Part shown: positions 1-10,985 of the stretch, one piece after another
Position numbering within the stretch: the first letter of the stretch is position 1
How the letters are laid out: every line of letters starts with the position of its first letter
Assembly (NCBI RefSeq): GCF_014648095.1
Contig: NZ_BMQL01000013.1
Span: 52,672-116,671 of the forward strand
Reading direction: 5' to 3'
DNA length: 64,000 bases
Source of the DNA: Deinococcus ruber
GTDB taxonomy: Bacteria > Deinococcota > Deinococci > Deinococcales > Deinococcaceae
Notes under the pieces: model-generated
What the model saw: the letters and a program-made list of their open reading frames with translations, nothing else
Databases searched by the model: none
Told to the model about the DNA's origin: nothing
Position numbers and translations under genes: made by a program

Positions 1-90
1 GCGTTGATCCTCTCCAGGTGGCCGTCGGGGACAGTGCCGCCCGACGCCAGCGTGAGCAGGGTCATGCTCAGGGCGATCTGGTGTTTCATG
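1..90 (-). CDS. Start of a gene cut by the window edge, downstream of portal
   Basis: A minus-strand reading frame begins with ATG at 90, preceded by AAGGAG, and stays open to the window edge. The visible 30 residues start MKHQIALSMTLLTLASGG, with an N-terminal hydrophobic stretch. It begins 19 bases after the portal stop, so it is probably the next late phage gene. Too little is present to name it. Confidence 0.5.
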
Positions 91-109
91 GCTCTCCTTG
101 ACTGTGGTC

Positions 110-1603
110 TTACTTGTTCGGGCTGGTCGTGCCAGCGGCGGGGGAGGGGTTCCACCACGCGGGCGCCCGCTGGTCGTCGTCCTCGACGATGTCGTACTCG
201 CGCATGGCGTGCTGCGCCCACGCTTTGCCGAACAGCTCGGCCAGCTTGCCGTTGGCTTCCGCACGGAAGAGGAAGGCGCGTGCTTCGTCCAGCAGAAAGG
301 GGCTTTTCGGAGGTGTGAACAGCATGTTGGCCTGCGCGGGAATACCCATCAGGCGCAGGTGCAGGTTGAACCCGAACTCCAGCTGCCGCTTCAGCCCCTG
401 CTGCACCATCACCGCCTGGGCGTACACCAGCGGGATGGTGACCTGCGCGAGCGCCTGGGTGGTGCTGTCCATCTCCCCGCGCAGGAACGGCTGGGTACCC
501 AGGGCGTTCCACACCCGGTGCTGATTGCCCTTCGTGACTTCCGGGGCACCCTGGGCGGTCTGCGCGATGGGGTGGACTTTGAGGTCCACTTTGTCGCTGC
601 CGACGTACAGACCGTTCTCGCCGCCCGCGAGGATGGTGCGGGCCGCCGCTTTGTAGAAGGCATCGACGGCCGCGATGTAGCGGCGGTCGTTGACCGGCAC
701 GCCCGGCATCCCGAACGCCTCGGGGGTCGGCTGCGTGATCATGGCCTGCACCAGGGCGCTGCGGGCCATCAGGTTGATCACCCGCTGCTCGGCGGCCAGC
801 AGCTGGCGCTTGCGCTCTAGTGAGAACAGCGAACTGATGTACAGCGGCACCCCGTAGGGTTTGCGGCCCGAGGTGAAGAGCGCCATGTGGTGATAGGTGG
901 TGGGGTCGAGGTCGATCACGGTGGCGAAGCCCCACTGCTGGTAACGCAGGACACCCGTGTCGGGATCGCGGCGAATCCGGATCTCCTCGCTGGGCACCAG
1001 GGCCACGCGGTCGATGCCCCGGCGATTCTTCTGCGGCACCCACTCCAGGCTGCCCGCCCCGGCCACGGCGAACTCGCGCACTTGGTTGTTGATCAGTCCG
1101 CTCAATCCCCCGCCCTCGGGGTAGATGCGCGTCTGGAAGGCGTCCCACTCCGCTTCTGCCGCTTTGATTGCCCGCGCGCCGCCCACGTAGTCCACGGTGC
1201 AGCCCGCGCCACACATGCTCTGCAGGTCGCCCACCGCGCCGTGAACGTCGTCGTCGCTTTCGCTGAGCCCGCGGAGGATGCGGATGATGCGCGGACGATT
1301 GTCGTTCCCGTAGCCGTCGTAGGTGTCCTCGAAGTACGACAGCACGCTTTCGAGGGTGGCCGGGTCCTCGCTGAGCTGCCGCCCCGGCACCCGCGTCAGT
1401 TGGCTGGTGATCGCCTGAAACGCAGCGGTGTACGCGCTGCTTTCTGGGACGAACTCATAGCTGAAGGGCTGAGCATCCGCTCCACTGAGCTGCAGGGCGG
1501 GCGGCGAGGTGGACAGCGACTGGGGCGGCCCTTCCTGGGCAGGGGGCAGGGCACCTTCACCGAGCCACTGGCCGAATCGCTGAAAGATGTTGATAGGCTT
1601 CAC
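110..1603 (-). CDS. Phage portal protein
   Basis: This 497-residue protein resembles DUF935/Mu gp29-like portal proteins, the dodecameric ring through which DNA enters the capsid. Support comes from its length, its position directly after the large terminase, and its body: a long alpha/beta region with GAGSLEWVPQ and VALVPSEEIRIRRD, then helical segments such as LAAEQRVINLMARSALVQA. The assigned start is a GTG at 1603 that lies inside the sequence AGGAGGTG. That sequence cannot serve as its own ribosome site, so the true start is uncertain. Seven bases separate it from the terminase stop, so it is cotranscribed with the terminase genes. Confidence 0.82.
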   Translation of the reverse strand: MKPINIFQRFGQWLGEGALPPAQEGPPQSLSTSPPALQLSGADAQPFSYEFVPESSAYTAAFQAITSQLTRVPGRQLSEDPATLESVLSYFEDTYDGYGNDNRPRIIRILRGLSESDDDVHGAVGDLQSMCGAGCTVDYVGGARAIKAAEAEWDAFQTRIYPEGGGLSGLINNQVREFAVAGAGSLEWVPQKNRRGIDRVALVPSEEIRIRRDPDTGVLRYQQWGFATVIDLDPTTYHHMALFTSGRKPYGVPLYISSLFSLERKRQLLAAEQRVINLMARSALVQAMITQPTPEAFGMPGVPVNDRRYIAAVDAFYKAAARTILAGGENGLYVGSDKVDLKVHPIAQTAQGAPEVTKGNQHRVWNALGTQPFLRGEMDSTTQALAQVTIPLVYAQAVMVQQGLKRQLEFGFNLHLRLMGIPAQANMLFTPPKSPFLLDEARAFLFRAEANGKLAELFGKAWAQHAMREYDIVEDDDQRAPAWWNPSPAAGTTSPNK

Positions 1604-1610
1604 CTCCTGG

Positions 1611-3452
1611 TTACCACACCCCGGCGCCGAGGCTGGCGAGAATGGCTTCGGGCGTAGCGGGCACGGCCTGCACGAACAGCCGCTCGGGGGCTAGGGCCAG
1701 CACGGCGGCGTCACCGTCGTCCGGACTCTGACCCTTGGTGCGCTTCTTGAAGCTGTCCTTCTTCTCCAGCTTCTTGACGTCGCGGTCTTTCTTGGTGACG
1801 TACCCGAACTTCCGTTCGGTCAGGTCGCGCTTGAGCAGCAGCCCCGGCGACACGATGCGGACCGCCGACAGCACCTCGTCGCTCAGGGCGTACAGCTCGG
1901 TGATCAGGTCGGCGTACTGTTCCTGGTCGTTGGGCAGGCTGCCGAACTGCACCTCGTGCACCGCGAAGCCTTCTGGAAATAGTTTGTGCAGGTCCTGGTT
2001 CTTCCGCAGACCGTCCACGATGCCCCCGCCGTACCCAGCGTCCACCCGCACGCTGGCCTTGCGCGCGCCCTGCGCTGCCGCCCGCTTGAGGGCCGCTGCT
2101 GCCTCCTGCACGTAGCGGTCGGTGCGTGTCATCTCGTCCGCGTCCTGTGCACCCTGGATGGCACTTTCGAAGCGCAGCTCACGCTTGAAGAGGCTATAGA
2201 GCACGCCACTGTCGTCGCCGAAGCGGGCGCAGTCGATCCCCAGCTGCACCGTGAGGCCCGGCCCGAGCGGGCGGGCCGGTTCGTTGGTGCGCAGCGCGCG
2301 TTCCAGTTCCGCCCGCACTGCCGCTTCCGGCTGCTCCACCTCCACCTCGCGGGTGAGGCAGGCCTCGTACCGTCCGCTGCTGATGAAAGTGTCGCCGCCA
2401 CCACCGCCAGGCGGAATGCCGAGCGCACCGTAGAGAAAGCCCCGCTTGGGCGCGAAGATCGTGCCCGCAGGGTGGACGCCGCCGCCTGCTTTCGGCACAT
2501 CCCACGGCACCGTGAAGGTGTGCCGCGCCTCGTCGTGTTCCGGAACCACCTCACAGCCGAACGTTCGCTGATCTTCAATCCAGGCGTTGAAGGTCCCGCG
2601 GTCTGTCCCGCCCGGGACTTCGTTGGTGCCGTTCCAGACGTTCGGGAAGCCGAGGAGGGAAAGCCGGAACACCTTGGCCATCGGGTGCAGCTTCATCTCC
2701 TGGAAGCTGCTGCTGCTGGTCTTGGGGTTGGCGATTAGCAGCCACAGGCGCACGCGGTTGCCGGTGAACTGCCGCTTGACCGCGTCGTACATGAACTCCG
2801 CGATGCCTTCAGCTTCCTCGAAGACCCACAGGTGGAATTCGTTGTGCTGCCCCTGCACGCGTTCCGTGCCGGTGTTGCCACTGTCGTTGGTGACGAAGCC
2901 CATCGCGAAGTGGTTGGCGGCCTGCTGCGCGCGCATGTCCTTGGGCATCAACCCGGGCATGACGTTCCGGCGGCGTTGCTTGGCGTTGGTGACGTGCGTG
3001 CGGACATCCTTCCAGAGCGTGTCGCGCACCTGATCGTTGGTGTTGGCAGTGGACTGCACCACGCTGGGGGCGAAGCACCGATAGAACCAGGCGATCACGG
3101 GTGCTTCCAGCCCGTAGGTTTTGCCCAGGCCGTGGCCCGCTTCGACCACGAAGATGTACGGAACATTTTCCTCGCCTGCGAGCTGTCGAGTGACGCTGTC
3201 CTGAATCGCCTCCAGCACTTCGTATTGGCCTTGGTGGCCGTTCACCCCGCGCCAGGGCGTCATTCCTAGCGCCCGTTCGCAGAAGCCGATCAGGTCGTGC
3301 TGATAGCGGGCCGTCCAGCGCTCCTGATCGTTCCCGCTTTTTTTGTCTTTCAGCTCTCCCAGCTCCTGGAGCTTCTTGCGGGCGAGGGCCTGGATGATCA
3401 TCTCGTGGGTGAGCCAAGCAGGGGGAGGGGTGCTCCGAGCGTTAGATGTCAT
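1611..3452 (-). CDS. terL: Phage terminase large subunit
   Basis: This is the packaging ATPase and nuclease, 613 residues. The ATPase part has a Walker A-like EAGHGLGKT near residue 107 and an acidic Walker B-like VFEEAEG near residue 210. The C-terminal RNase H-like nuclease half shows GIDCARFGDDSG and RVDAGYGGGIVDG, the usual acidic positions of the family. The start overlaps the small-terminase stop by 11 bases, which indicates translational coupling. The composition matches the flanking phage genes and no frame disruption is seen, so it looks intact. Confidence 0.92.
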   Translation of the reverse strand: MTSNARSTPPPAWLTHEMIIQALARKKLQELGELKDKKSGNDQERWTARYQHDLIGFCERALGMTPWRGVNGHQGQYEVLEAIQDSVTRQLAGEENVPYIFVVEAGHGLGKTYGLEAPVIAWFYRCFAPSVVQSTANTNDQVRDTLWKDVRTHVTNAKQRRRNVMPGLMPKDMRAQQAANHFAMGFVTNDSGNTGTERVQGQHNEFHLWVFEEAEGIAEFMYDAVKRQFTGNRVRLWLLIANPKTSSSSFQEMKLHPMAKVFRLSLLGFPNVWNGTNEVPGGTDRGTFNAWIEDQRTFGCEVVPEHDEARHTFTVPWDVPKAGGGVHPAGTIFAPKRGFLYGALGIPPGGGGGDTFISSGRYEACLTREVEVEQPEAAVRAELERALRTNEPARPLGPGLTVQLGIDCARFGDDSGVLYSLFKRELRFESAIQGAQDADEMTRTDRYVQEAAAALKRAAAQGARKASVRVDAGYGGGIVDGLRKNQDLHKLFPEGFAVHEVQFGSLPNDQEQYADLITELYALSDEVLSAVRIVSPGLLLKRDLTERKFGYVTKKDRDVKKLEKKDSFKKRTKGQSPDDGDAAVLALAPERLFVQAVPATPEAILASLGAGVW

Positions 3453-4059
3453 CTTCGTCTTCCGTTGGAGGGACCATCCCGGCGGCGAGCCAGAGCTCCT
3501 CCCTCTTCAGCTTGTCGAGGTCGGCTTCTGACTTGATGCCGCTCCAGCGGATGGTGCGTTCCTCCATGCCTGCCGCCCGGCGCTTCAAGTCCGTCCCGAG
3601 CTTCAGCAGGCGCACGGTGTCAATCGGCTCCAGTTCCTTCTTTCCACCCTGGATGGCCGCCAGACCCTGCGCGCCCACGCTGATCAGGGCGTCGCCCAGC
3701 TTCAGCTCGTGCCGCTTGATCTCCGCTTGCAGGTCCCGCTCGATCTCCATGATCTTGGTCGTGCTTCGTTCGCGCAGTTCGGCCCGCAGGTCGCGCCAGT
3801 TTTCGTCGGCGCAGCGGTCTTTCAGCGTGCCGAGCGCGGGCGCGCCTTCCATCCGACTCAGGGTTTCGAGTGTGACGCTTTCGTCGCCCCGCATGTAAAG
3901 GCGTCGCCAGTGTGACCAGTCGTATTTTTCTGGGATGGCCTTGCGAACAGATCCGCCGCCGCTTCTTTTGTTTTTGGTGGTGCTGGGAGCTTTTTTTCCG
4001 CTCTGTGCACCCTTGCTCTTGCTGGTGCGGGCAGCAGCGGGCTTTGCTTGATCTGGCAT
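3442..4059 (-). CDS. Probable phage terminase small subunit
   Basis: This is a 205-residue protein immediately upstream of terL. The N-terminus is basic and low-complexity (about 40 residues rich in K, S, A). A helix-turn-helix-like segment around TLETLSRMEGAPALGTLKD follows, then a charged helical segment suited to oligomerisation (IMEIERDLQAEIKRHELKLG). This order fits small terminases, which recognise the packaging site and load TerL. The start is ATG at 4059, two bases after a perfect AGGAGGTGAAA. The function rests on context plus general features, since the family is poorly conserved. Confidence 0.72.
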   Translation of the reverse strand: MPDQAKPAAARTSKSKGAQSGKKAPSTTKNKRSGGGSVRKAIPEKYDWSHWRRLYMRGDESVTLETLSRMEGAPALGTLKDRCADENWRDLRAELRERSTTKIMEIERDLQAEIKRHELKLGDALISVGAQGLAAIQGGKKELEPIDTVRLLKLGTDLKRRAAGMEERTIRWSGIKSEADLDKLKREELWLAAGMVPPTEDEDDI

Positions 4060-4254
4060 GTTTTCACCTCCTGGGGGTGCGGCGTGGGTGGGACTCGATC
4101 AGGCCACCGCGCTCAGCGGCGTCGCTGAATTGCTGGGCATTGACGGAGTAGACCTGCTATCCAGATTGATCGGGGCAGGGCCGCAGGTGCAGGGCATACA
4201 GACCCAGCCCGATCTCCCTGCGCCGCGCTTGGGAGCCGGGCCGCTCCAGCGGAT

Positions 4255-4353
4255 CTAGACGGTGGCCGTCGCGCCGTAGCGCCGCACGATTTCCCGGCAG
4301 TAGGCGGCGAACTCCTCGAGGTTGCGGAACCGTCCGGGCAGCTTGCGTGCGAT
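4255..4353 (-). CDS. Possible 32-residue protein with an ATC start
   Basis: A short frame reads (I)ARKLPGRFRNLEEFAAYC and ends at 4255 after a basic helix. It has no normal start codon. Its upstream sequence, CACCCCAGGAGGTGAAA, matches the leader of the small terminase gene, and an ATC lies exactly where that gene has its ATG, two bases after the shared GAAA. It may be a short gene with a rare start or a remnant of a duplicated leader. The rest of 4060-4421 holds only this frame and the terminase ribosome site; a packaging site could lie there but none is recognisable. Confidence 0.33.
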   Translation of the reverse strand: MARKLPGRFRNLEEFAAYCREIVRRYGATATV

Positions 4354-4421
4354 CCTTTCACCTCCTGGGGTGCGGCGTAGTTGCGCTGCGGTGCGGCAGA
4401 TGCCCAGGGATACTGGAGGGC

Positions 4422-5141
4422 ATGACGCTTCTGAGATGGGCGATGTGGGTGGTCGGCGTGGCAGGCGTGCTGCTGTTGGTGGAAGCAGGACGGGCACTCT
4501 TCGGCAAGGATCTGGCAGCGGGTGTGGGCGCGGCAGCCTCGGTGTTTACCGTGTTCGCCACCTTGGGCTTGCTGGTGCTGAACTACTTCACCGAGCAGCG
4601 GGCCAAGGCTGCGGAGCAGGACAACGTGCAGTTGCGCGCCATCGCTGAGCGTCAGGCATTGGCGATGACCGAGCAGGCAAAGGCCACGCGGGAACAGGTG
4701 GAAATGTTACGCGCTGATCAAGAATTAGCTCAGAAAGTACGACTGCAATTGATTGATGTCGGCCAGGACGTAACCATGGGTGGAGGCGGGATCGCACGTG
4801 TGCCTGGGCTTTTGCTCATCAACATGAGTGCACATGGCATTTTTGTCCATGACCCTCAGTACAAAGACCCAGCCGTCCAGTTCCCTATTGATGCTTTGTT
4901 CCATGAACAGCGTCTCCTTGTGACTCCAGGCAGTCCAAGCTGGTTCTTAGCACCTGGGAACTCTGTTTTTCTTGATATTGCATATATGCGGCAGGTGAAT
5001 AATCATAAAAAGCCGATGCCTACACTGTTGCTCCACGTGCCTTACTTATATCCAGGTATTCCAGACGGAGAGGTGTGCTTTGAAATAGATTTTTCCGGCG
5101 CAATCGGTTTCTCGTTACACGCTGACTTCAGAATGATTTGA
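4422..5141 (+). CDS. Membrane-anchored coiled-coil protein of unknown function
   Basis: This 239-residue protein starts at ATG 4422 behind CTGGAGGG. In order it has two N-terminal membrane helices (about residues 3-24 and 37-57), a coiled coil rich in A, E and Q (about 60-110), and a soluble C-terminal beta-rich domain with conserved-looking turns such as WFLAPGNSVFLD. It faces the opposite way to the terminase genes. The second half is more AT-rich than the first, which may reflect domain shuffling. No family is recognised. A membrane-anchored sensor or superinfection-exclusion role is possible but unsupported. Confidence 0.68.
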   Translation: MTLLRWAMWVVGVAGVLLLVEAGRALFGKDLAAGVGAAASVFTVFATLGLLVLNYFTEQRAKAAEQDNVQLRAIAERQALAMTEQAKATREQVEMLRADQELAQKVRLQLIDVGQDVTMGGGGIARVPGLLLINMSAHGIFVHDPQYKDPAVQFPIDALFHEQRLLVTPGSPSWFLAPGNSVFLDIAYMRQVNNHKKPMPTLLLHVPYLYPGIPDGEVCFEIDFSGAIGFSLHADFRMI

Positions 5142-5469
5142 AAGCCTAGCGCAGACCCTAAACGTCTCTTAAGAACAGCCACTGAGATTGAACAGGCTAC
5201 ATCTGGGAAGATCGCAGGACGCTGGGGTGCTAGGTCGATTCGCCCATGGGCGGCGTGGCGGAGGTGATCGGTGGGGCGGGTGCTCCCGCTGCCCTGGGTG
5301 GGCGCTGCTGCCCGGTGGGCCGCGCGGTGCCATAGAAGACCCCGCGTGGGGGTCTGCCCGGCAGGTGCTGGCTGCCTTCCCCGTGGATCCGGTGGGGTCG
5401 CCCGGCGCTGTCTGTCCAGCGTGCCTGCGTGCACCAGCGGGAGGATGCAGCAAAACGCGGCCATCCGAG

Positions 5470-5715
5470 AGGGAAGGCCGTCGTGCCCCGGTCTGGTCGG
5501 AGGCAGTTACCCAGGCACGGGGCCTGACAAGTTTGAGTGAGGGTGAGGGGCCGAAGCGGTCACCTGCAACAGGAAAGCTGGGGCGGAGTCTTTAGATCGG
5601 CGCTGTCTTGCTAGACACAAAAAACCCGTGTGCAGCATGCAAGAGACAAACTGTGGAGATTAAGCTGATTTTACCGATTTGAGCGGGAACGTCAAGTCCC
5701 CATTAGCTATCTGCT
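5470..5715 (-). pseudogene. Relic of the 27463-27960 cassette
   Basis: On the minus strand around 5490-5550 a frame reads VRPRAWVTASDQTGA, identical to part of the protein encoded at 27463-27753. The plus-strand DNA at 5480-5535 closely matches 27605-27660. Farther right, 5615-5705 (an ACAAAAAAC tract, then TGTGGAGA and CCGATTTGA) matches 27738-27955 once the 117-bp inverted-repeat element there is removed. No intact gene remains. The wider strip 5142-5764 shows no convincing coding sequence; the GC-rich frames in 5142-5470 lack ribosome sites and family features. Confidence 0.5.
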
Positions 5716-5764
5716 GCAACGTCTCTCAGCATATGGCTGATGGGGTTGGATTCAGCAGCTGACA

Positions 5765-8700
5765 CAGGTCACCCCCACGCTTGTGGGGAAGACCGAGCGG
5801 CGATTTGCGCGGGGCTGGCGACAGTCAGCTCACCCCTATACCTGTGGGGAAGACAGATGGTAGCTGTAGCGCATCGGGAACAGCGCCGGATCACCTCCAC
5901 GCCTGTGGGGAAGACGTGCTTGAGCATGAACCCGCCCACGTCGGTGTCCGGACCACCCCCACGCCTGTGGAAAAGACGAAACCCAGTAGACACCAAACCA
6001 CGCATACACCGGACCACCCCCACGCCTGTGGGGAAGACGCAGCGCGCTGCCGGCCAGCATGCTGACCTACGGACCACCCCCACGCCTGTGGGGAAGACCT
6101 TTCTATTCCAATCATGGACATGCTTTGCATCGGACCACCCCCACGCCTGTGGGGAAGACGGGTAGGCGCGGAGGTAGGAACCCTGGTTGTGCGGACCACC
6201 CCCACGCCTATGGGGAAGACTTGCCGAACAGAACTCCCTCGATGTGCCTGCACGGACCACCCCCACGCCTGTGGGGAAGACTAACGCCTTGAGCCGCCTT
6301 CCAGCTTTGTCTACGCACCACCCCGGACCACCCCCACGCCTGTGGGGAAGACGTTTCCCCTGTGTCTTCCACGAGGACATTGGCTGGACCACCCCCACGC
6401 CTGTGGGGAAGACTTAGCGCCCCGGAGCTGCGCCATCCAGCTCTGCGGACCACCCCCACGCCTGTGGGGAAGACTCTGAACGGGCGGCTGCCGCCGTCCT
6501 CGAAGCCGGACCACCCCCACGCCTGTGGGGAAGACACTGTTGCAAACATGCCTATTGTGCCCTGAAACGGACCACCCCCACGCCTGTGGGGAAGACCGGG
6601 AGAATACGTAGGAGCGGGAGCCGGGGAGCGGACCACCCCCACGCCTGTGGGGAAGACATGAATTTCATTGAACTTACGCATACGACCCCGGACCACCCCC
6701 ACGCCTATGGGGAAGACAGTCAGAGTAAGCAAAGATACGCGCAAACCATCAGACCACCCCCACGCCTGTGGGGAAGACCAGGGCAAGGAACATCAGGGCT
6801 CGTTTCATGACGGACCACCCCCACGCCTGTGGGGAAGACGTTGTACTGCCCGCCGATACTCGCCTCTCGGCCGGACCACCCCCACGCCTGTGGGGAAGAC
6901 GCACGGTTGCCGCTGCCGCCTTCCTGACGAGACGGACCACCCCCACGCCTGTGGGGAAGACCGCGAACGACGTGTAGCGCTGACGTGAGAATCGGACCAC
7001 CCCCACGCCTGTGGGGAAGACGAGTCCCAACCTATGATCTCTCTATTTAAACGCGGACCACCCCCACGCCTGTGGGGAAGACGTCTGCGACCGCCACGGC
7101 ATCAGCGAGAGCACCCGGACCACCCCCACGCCTGTGGGGAAGACTTCGGGCTGATGGCGCTCATTGGTGGTTTGTACGGACCACCCCCACGCCTGTGGGG
7201 AAGACCCCGATGTCATCATCCTGGAGAACGTGCCGGACGGACCACCCCCACGCCTGTGGGGAAGACAGGGCAATAGCGTTTTGCCATGCTGACCGGCGCG
7301 GACCACCCCCACGCCTGTGGGGAAGACGAGGTCATCGAGCTTTGCGCGACTGGGGATGACGGACCACCCCCACGCCTGTGGGGAAGACAACGCAGCAAAT
7401 ACAATTAGCGCTAACTATGGCGGACCACCCCCACGCCTGTGGGGAAGACGCTAGCTTTCCGTATACGCTATTAATTCCTAACGGACCACCCCCACGCCTG
7501 TGGGGAAGACTTCTCACCGGGGTACATGATGTCTCCCAGTGGCGGACCACCCCCACGCCTGTGGGGAAGACATGTGGGCGGTCATGTATGTCTCTTTGAC
7601 CTTCGGACCACCCCCACGCCTGTGGGGAAGACAAACTTGCGCCACCTATTAGGCAGGCGAGAAGCGGACCACCCCCACGCCTGTGGGGAAGACCTAGGGC
7701 TTGTGGCGGGTATCGCCTTCCCCCTCGGACCACCCCCACGCCTGTGGGGAAGACCCAAAAAACCCCTAGCCGTGCGCCCATCTGCACGGACCACCCCCAC
7801 GCCTGTGGGGAAGACGGCGAGGTGCTGCACGCTGAGGACTGGGAAGCCGGACCACCCCCACGCCTGTGGGGAAGACCGCCCTTTACAACGCAGGACAGTG
7901 GGGCGAGGCGGACCACCCCCACGCCTGTGGGGAAGACGGCGCTGTTCGCCACCACGAACGCCAAAGACACGGACCACCCCCACGCCTGTGGGGAAGACGG
8001 CGAGGTGCTGCACGCTGAGGACTGGGAAGCCGGACCACCCCCACGCCTGTGGGGAAGACGGAACACTGATAACGAAAATGTGGCTCCCGGCCGGACCACC
8101 CCCACGCCTGTGGGGAAGACCAGGCCGATTTCCCGCGCTGTCACCTGCACCACGGACCACCCCCACGCCTGTGGGGAAGACCCAGACACGCCCAACGTCT
8201 CGCTACGTCGGCTCGGACCACCCCCACGCCTGTGGGGAAGACGAGAACAGCGCTAGGGGGCGAATCTTCTGATTCGGACCACCCCCACGCCTGTGGGGAA
8301 GACTGCCCGTCCGTGCGGAAGGGGCAGTTCGCGCACGGACCACCCCCACGCCTGTGGGGAAGACGGCGTTGACGTAATCCTCCATGTTGGCGACGTCGGA
8401 CCACCCCCACGCCTGTGGGGAAGACGAGTGTTTTTTCGCCTGCTGCGCCGTCTGCCACGGACCACCCCCACGCCTGTGGGGAAGACAGCCGGGGTCTGCC
8501 CATTGTTATTCAAGCTTGCGGACCACCCCCACGCCTGTGGGGAAGACCAGAGTCTTTTTGCCGAGCTGGGGGAGCAAATCGGACCACCCCCACGCCTGTG
8601 GGGAAGACCTGGCAAGATCCGGAGAATGACACTCTGAGGGCGGACCACCCCCACGCCTGTGGGGAAGACATCACGGCCCCCCTTTGGGCATCGTTGAGCG

Positions 8701-10985
8701 CCGGACCACCCCCACGCCTGTGGGGAAGACCGCCCATAGGGGTCAGTCTCAGTCTTGAAGCCCGGACCACCCCCACGCCTGTGGGGAAGACCGCCGCGCC
8801 GCTCGTGGCCTTGAGCCGGTACTCGGACCACCCCCACGCCTGTGGGGAAGACGTGGTATCCAAGGTGAAGCCCGTATTCAGGAACGGACCACCCCCACGC
8901 CTGTGGGGAAGACGGCCGTGCGCAGTTCCAACACGTGTGCCAAAAGGACCACCCCCACGCCTGTGGGGAAGACGTGTCATTGAAGGAAAAGCCGACAAAG
9001 TACCACGGACCACCCCCACGCCTGTGGGGAAGACTGCATGATGAGGTCGATGGCAGTTGCCACTTTCGGACCACCCCCACGCCTGTGGGGAAGACTGGTT
9101 GCCGACGCACAGGGTCATCTCGCCCCGCGGACCACCCCCACGCCTGTGGGGAAGACGCGCGTCTTGTCGCCGCTCAGCTCTGCGAACACGGACCACCCCC
9201 ACGCCTGTGGGGAAGACGCAGGCCACCCGGCTTGAACGCAATCAGGTGCGGACCACCCCCACGCCTGTGGGGAAGACGGTTTGTATGCGGGTCGCCCTAA
9301 TTTGTTCATCGGACCACCCCCACGCCTGTGGGGAAGACCCGTCTTTGCCCGTCGCGGACGCTGCCAGGGCCGGACCACCCCCACGCCTGTGGGGAAGACT
9401 GACTGTCAGGGCATCCGTGCCCTGTGCCCGGCGGACCACCCCCACGCCTGTGGGGAAGACGATATCCACCGCCCCTTTTTGCGGCCCGTTCGCGGACCAC
9501 CCCCACGCCTGTGGGGAAGACTGTAAGCGGTGCTACTTCAGATACTTACAAGCCGGACCACCCCCACGCCTGTGGGGAAGACTTGCTTCTTACCTTCTTC
9601 AATAACTGCTAACTCGGACCACCCCCACGCCTGTGGGGAAGACCGGTCACGCCGAAGCCCCGCGACGCTAGATAGCGGACCACCCCCACGCCTGTGGGGA
9701 AGACTCCCTGTGGAATCACGTTCTCGACCCATAGGACGGACCACCCCCACGCCTGTGGGGAAGACAAGAATGCCGCATCGGGGAAAAGCTTGTCATTCGG
9801 ACCACCCCCACGCCTGTGGGGAAGACGCTGTTGCGCAGTTTGATGAAGACATGGTTGTCGGACCACCCCCACGCCTGTGGGGAAGACAGGATTCACTCCC
9901 CCTCCTCCTGTCCTGACGACGGACCACCCCCACGCCTGTGGGGAAGACGGCAACTACGACGGCGAGCACGTCTGGGACACCGGACCACCCCCACGCCTGT
10001 GGGGAAGACGCACGGCCTGGACGGGGGCACGCCATCCTGGACGGACCACCCCCACGCCTGTGGGGAAGACGAGATGCTGCCCTCCGCGAGTGCGGCGGTG
10101 TCCGGACCACCCCCACGCCTGTGGGGAAGACTCGTTCCGCTTCTCCATGCGGCGCACCGGGAACGGACCACCCCCACGCCTGTGGGGAAGACGAACGGCA
10201 ACACACTAAAGCTCGTGCCCACCACGGACCACCCCCACGCCTGTGGGGAAGACGCCCACTTCGCCTTCGCTTCCAGTTTTCTGGGCGGACCACCCCCACG
10301 CCTGTGGGGAAGACTCGATCAATGACAACTTATGCAGCGGTGGTCACGGACCACCCCCACGCCTGTGGGGAAGACCAGCCGCCCGTTCGGGGCGAGCGGC
10401 AGATCACCGGACCACCCCCACGCCTGTGGGGAAGACGGGCCGGTGTTGCCGCCGCGTCCGCCATACACCGGACCACCCCCACGCCTGTGGGGAAGACGCA
10501 CTGGTGAGGCCGTCCTGGGCCGCCCGCAGCGGACCACCCCCACGCCTGTGGGGAAGACCTTTTTTGCTCCGGTGCGCTCAAGGTTCTGTGCGGACCACCC
10601 CCACGCCTGTGGGGAAGACTGGCCCGCGATTCCGTTCTCTGAGTCTCAGGGCGGACCACCCCCACGCCTGTGGGGAAGACCCACCTGTGTTGTGGCAGAA
10701 GATTCTTGACCGCGGACCACCCCCACGCCTGTGGGGAAGACCCCCAGCATCATCATCGCCGTGAGGATGTTCGCGGACCACCCCCACGCCTGTGGGGAAG
10801 ACCTGCCATCAGTACCCCTTCCTGACCTTGGCATCGGACCACCCCCACGCCTGTGGGGAAGACGACGTGCGCCGCAGCGCCGACAAGAAAAGCATCGGAC
10901 CACCCCCACGCCTGTGGGGAAGACGATCTTTGCCCCGATTTCCAGTGCGTACCGGACGGACCACCCCCACGCCTGTGGGGAAGAC
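5765..10985 (-). CRISPR. Type I-E CRISPR array 1, about 86 repeats
   Basis: There are about 86 copies of a 29-base repeat with 32-base spacers at a 61-base period. Read on the minus strand, the repeat begins GTCTTCCCCACAGG and ends GGGGGTGGTCCG, with the CCCCACAGGCGTGGGG hairpin typical of I-E. The four repeats at 5765-5977 are degenerate, so this is the old trailer end. The end at 10985 abuts the leader and cas2, so the array is read right to left and the newest spacers are at high coordinates. Oddities are a 42-base spacer at 6282-6323, an exact spacer duplication (7816-7847 and 7999-8030), and one spacer nearly matching one in array 2. The long open frames across the array arise from the repeat period and are not genes. 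Confidence 0.98.

Noticed and set aside
887..1657. Long plus-strand frames opposite the portal and terminase genes
   Set aside because: They are antisense shadows of GC-rich genes, with no ribosome sites and biased composition.
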